Source of the DNA: DASTPP01 sp035762175
GTDB taxonomy: Bacteria; Myxococcota_A; Polyangia; Polyangiales; Polyangiaceae
Reading direction: 5' to 3'
Length of the DNA: 64,000 nt
NCBI GenBank assembly: GCA_035762175.1
Contig: DASTPP010000071.1
Span: forward strand, 1-64,000
Part shown: one piece after another, positions 60,036 to 64,000 of the stretch
How the letters are laid out: every line of letters starts with the position of its first letter
How positions within the stretch are numbered: the first letter of the stretch is position 1
Made by a program: the position numbers and the translations under genes
The notes under the pieces: generated by a model
What the model was told of the DNA's origin: nothing
Databases searched by the model: none
The model's input: only the letters and a program-made list of their open reading frames with translations

Positions 60036-60854
60036 TCAGTAGACTTTGACCAGCAGCGGGTGGTTGCAGAGGCCGTTGAGCGCCACCACGTTGTTCGCCA
60101 CCCTCACCGGCACGCCCGCGTACTGGCGGTGCACCACGATCGGGTCCGAGAACAGGCCCGTGTACTCGGGCGGGTTGTACCAGGGGGTGAGAACTTGCAG
60201 CACCGCCGCCGTCGACGACTTCTCCGGGCTAAGCTCGATGGTCGTCCAGCCCCAGAAGGTCCACGTCGGAAAGTCGTGAGACTCCATGCAGCTCAGGTGC
60301 CATCGGCCCCAGACGTCCAGCCACTTGGTCGTCTCGAGGCCGGGTGCGCCCGAGGGCGCGACCTTGGCGCTGTAAAGCGAGCGGTCGACGCCCGCTTCCC
60401 GCAGCGCGTCCTTGAGCTCGGCGATCAGCTTGGTCTCCGGCCGCTCGCCCATGCGCTGAAAGATCTCGGGGTCGCCCTCGAGCTCGGGCCGCTCGGCGTC
60501 GACGTGGCCCCGCAGGCGGGCCCGCCCGCCGAGCAGCGAGGTCTCTTCGATTTCGCCCCGCAGCGTCGTCTCGACCAGCAGAACGCCCGCCGCGTCGGCG
60601 ATGCGGGCCCGGTGCCCGTCGGAAGCCGCCGACAGCTCGAACGAGATCATTACCCCGTCGCGCCGAAACGACCCCTCGACGCGGCCATCGTCCTGATGGG
60701 TGATGGTCAGGCCCTCGATGGTCAACCCCTCGGCCTGCGACTCTTCGCCCCCCGGGACGTCGGCTCGGGGGCCGTCGTCGGCGGGGTCGCTGCAGGCGAC
60801 GACAGCCAGGGAGAGCAGTGAAACGAGCGCATGAATTGATTTCGAACGGGTCAT
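60036..60854 (-). CDS. Lipoprotein at the head of the Tc-like locus
   Basis: The 272-aa protein has a lipobox (AVVAC, Cys21). The mature part has beta-type sequence (LTIEGLTITHQDDGRVEGSFRRDGVMISFELSAASDGHRARI) and then LIAELKDALREAGVDRSLYSAKVAP, which resembles the LRLALRDAGVDPRL block of the lipoprotein at 47247. The C-terminal half has many Trp residues (WLDVWGRWHLSC, WTFWGWTTIEL). The start ATG at 60854 gives the signal peptide. A 92-bp element upstream is shared with the other lipoprotein. No known family; it probably belongs to the Tc-like locus. Confidence 0.75.
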   Translation of the reverse strand: MTRSKSIHALVSLLSLAVVACSDPADDGPRADVPGGEESQAEGLTIEGLTITHQDDGRVEGSFRRDGVMISFELSAASDGHRARIADAAGVLLVETTLRGEIEETSLLGGRARLRGHVDAERPELEGDPEIFQRMGERPETKLIAELKDALREAGVDRSLYSAKVAPSGAPGLETTKWLDVWGRWHLSCMESHDFPTWTFWGWTTIELSPEKSSTAAVLQVLTPWYNPPEYTGLFSDPIVVHRQYAGVPVRVANNVVALNGLCNHPLLVKVY

Positions 60855-61594
60855 GACGTGGGTTATCTCCATCGCCGACCCCCGCCTGGCCGGGTCAGGC
60901 CCCGCGGGTCGGCATGTTCTGCGAATCAATGGGCGTAACGAATGGGCGAGGCGCCCCGCGCGCCGGCGCGGGGCCGAGGGCCCTCGGGCGTCGTGCATGG
61001 GCGAGGCAGGTGGGGGGTCGAGCCTCGGGGGTCATGGCAGTGCGCCTGGCGGGGGCCCGAGCCCGACGACGTACTGGGCGGCCGGTCGGGGGCGCTGCCG
61101 GTCGAAGCCCGCCGTGCGGGCTCGATCAGAAGCCCTCAGTCTGCGGCGCGGTCTTGCGAGCGTCGGCGGCCCCTCCAGTCGAGGGGCAGCGTCTCTCTCG
61201 ATCGCCTTCGCACGTGCCGCCCGCGGCAGGCTCTGCCGCCGTAGTCATTTTTATCGCTCGAGCTCCTCATGCTTTCCCGTCCCCTTCTGAAGGGGTAGAG
61301 ATCGCCGAGGGGCTTTGTGATCGACGAAGAACGAACTCTTGTACGCCCCCGGCGCGGGAGGTGCAGAAAGGTGCGACGGGCCGGGGCGGGGTCGGCGATA
61401 GCGTGGGGCCGTGGTGCCTTCGAAAGACCTGCCTGGGGTCGAGGGCCGTCATGAAGGCGGTGCGGGCGGCTGGCCGGGGGGCACGTTGCGAGCCCGGTCG
61501 CGGCCCCTACAGGGCCTCTTTCGGGCCCCCGAGCGCGGTCGTCGGGCCGCCTCGGGCGGCGTCTAACTAGCGGAGGCCAGGGAGAGCCTACGAA
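60855..61594. other. Divergent regulatory region between lipoprotein and sigma factor
   Basis: This 740-base gap has no convincing gene. It contains the promoter of the minus-strand lipoprotein and of the plus-strand ECF sigma factor, and the second copy of the 92-bp element (61260-61351). A palindrome CCCCTTC T GAAGGGG lies inside that copy at about 61280-61295. Frames seen here on both strands look compositional. Confidence 0.5.
61260..61351 (-). promoter_or_regulatory. Duplicated 92-bp upstream element, copy 2
   Basis: This copy matches 48085-48176 without gaps. It contains the palindrome CCCCTTC/GAAGGGG and GGCTTTGTGATCG. It lies about 406 bases upstream of the lipoprotein at 60854 on the minus strand and about 240 bases upstream of the sigma factor start on the plus strand. 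It is a candidate target of that sigma factor or of the linked kinase. Confidence 0.6.
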
Positions 61595-62205
61595 ATGGTT
61601 GCCGAAGCGTTGGGGCGTGACCCTTTCGAGCGAATGGTCGAAGAGCGGTGCCGGTCAGGTGACTTGCGGGGGGCGCTCGAGGCGACCCTCAAGCACTTCG
61701 GCCCCGAGGTGAACGGCTTTCTGGCGCGCGCCTCGGGCGACGAGACCTTGGCGGCCGAGGCCTTCTCGCAGCTATGCGAAGACATCTGCTACGGCCTGGC
61801 CGGGTTCGAGTGGGCGAGCTCGCTGCGCACCTGGGTCTATGTTCTCGCGCGAAACGCGCTCTGCCGCGTGCGCAAGCGCGAGGGCCGGGCGCGGCGCGAT
61901 CTGCCCCTCTCGCTGGCCGAGATCTCGTCGATCGAGGCGCACGTGCGCACGGCGACCTTGCCCTTCCTTCGTACCGAGACGCGAAGCGCCATGGACCGCC
62001 TGCGAGACGAGCTCGACCCGGCCGACCGCGAGCTTCTCATCTTGCGCGTCGACCGCGACCTGCCCTGGGACGAGGTGGCGCGCGTCACCCTCGGGCGGAT
62101 GGACGCGGACGAGCTCACCATCAAGCGCGAGTCGGCGCGCCTGCGGCAGCGTTTTCAGTCTCTCAAGAAGGCGCTGCGCCAGCGCGCGCGCGACGAGGGG
62201 CTGCT

Positions 62206-62209
<4 letters not shown>
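61595..62209 (+). CDS. ECF-type RNA polymerase sigma factor
   Basis: The 204-aa protein has the two domains of ECF sigma factors. Region 2 includes EAFSQLCEDICYGLAGFEWASSLRTWVYVLARNALCRVRKREGR (-10 recognition). Region 4 includes DELDPADRELLILRVDRDLPWDEVARVTL followed by SARLRQRFQSLKKALRQRAR (-35 recognition). The linker is typical. ATG at 61595 has a GGGAGA-type site. The downstream Ser/Thr kinase starts in an overlapping TTGA, so they are translated together. No anti-sigma factor is present; the kinase may control it, as in ECF families linked to kinases. Confidence 0.92.

Positions 62210-64000
<1,791 letters not shown>

Overview
The window is very GC-rich chromosomal DNA with strong third-position GC bias, lengthy overlapping shadow frames, many lipoproteins, an ECF sigma factor overlapping a Ser/Thr kinase, a KaiC-like ATPase with a hybrid kinase, and Cys-rich or Gly-rich surface proteins. 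This fits a myxobacterium (Myxococcota, probably the Polyangiales side). That placement is an inference from gene style; there is no rRNA in the window.

Layout. 0-22 kb is mostly core: a sugar ABC transporter with a MalE-MalF fusion plus MalG, an active/inactive M16 peptidase pair, LepA, a small ribbon-helix-helix regulator, two Asp-rich lipoproteins, a cupin, an RluB-type pseudouridine synthase with a repeat tail, HemW, RelA/SpoT, a lone IS5-type transposase N-domain, a large membrane protein with two degenerate sulfatase folds, and an M50 membrane peptidase. tRNA-Gly(GCC) at 22130-22204 ends this part.

22.2-36.9 kb is an accessory island. The 3' part of tRNA-Gly recurs at 34294-34339 (46 identical bases) and, more decayed, at 36814-36857, the signature of tandem integrations at one tRNA. 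A 3' fragment of a second tRNA, probably Thr(CGT), lies at about 33765-33822. Inside are a ParE-type toxin-antitoxin pair, IS66-like remnants, a kelch lipoprotein followed by a 2295-aa SpvB/RHS lipoprotein with a RelE-like tip, a probable immunity gene and a displaced orphan tip, a tyrosine recombinase remnant, a J-domain mini-protein, a Fis-type HTH protein and a frameshifted toxin module.

37-47 kb holds an XRE/AT-hook regulator, a beta-propeller remnant, the KaiC-like ATPase and hybrid histidine kinase pair, a copper-handling cluster (heavy-metal-binding lipoprotein, TolC-type protein, multicopper oxidase), a low-complexity anchored protein, a SRAP-domain protein and an IS4-like remnant.

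47-61 kb is the most remarkable part. On the minus strand lie a lipoprotein, a Cys-rich MopE-motif lipoprotein, a 1255-aa lipoprotein whose helical C-terminal half resembles Tc-toxin A subunits, a 1976-aa TcB-TcC-like fusion, and another lipoprotein. Together they look like a small, lipid-anchored Tc toxin locus. Two copies of a 92-bp element lie upstream of the two flanking lipoproteins (48085-48176 and 61260-61351). An ECF sigma factor and a Ser/Thr kinase (cut by the window end) diverge at 61.6 kb and may regulate the locus.
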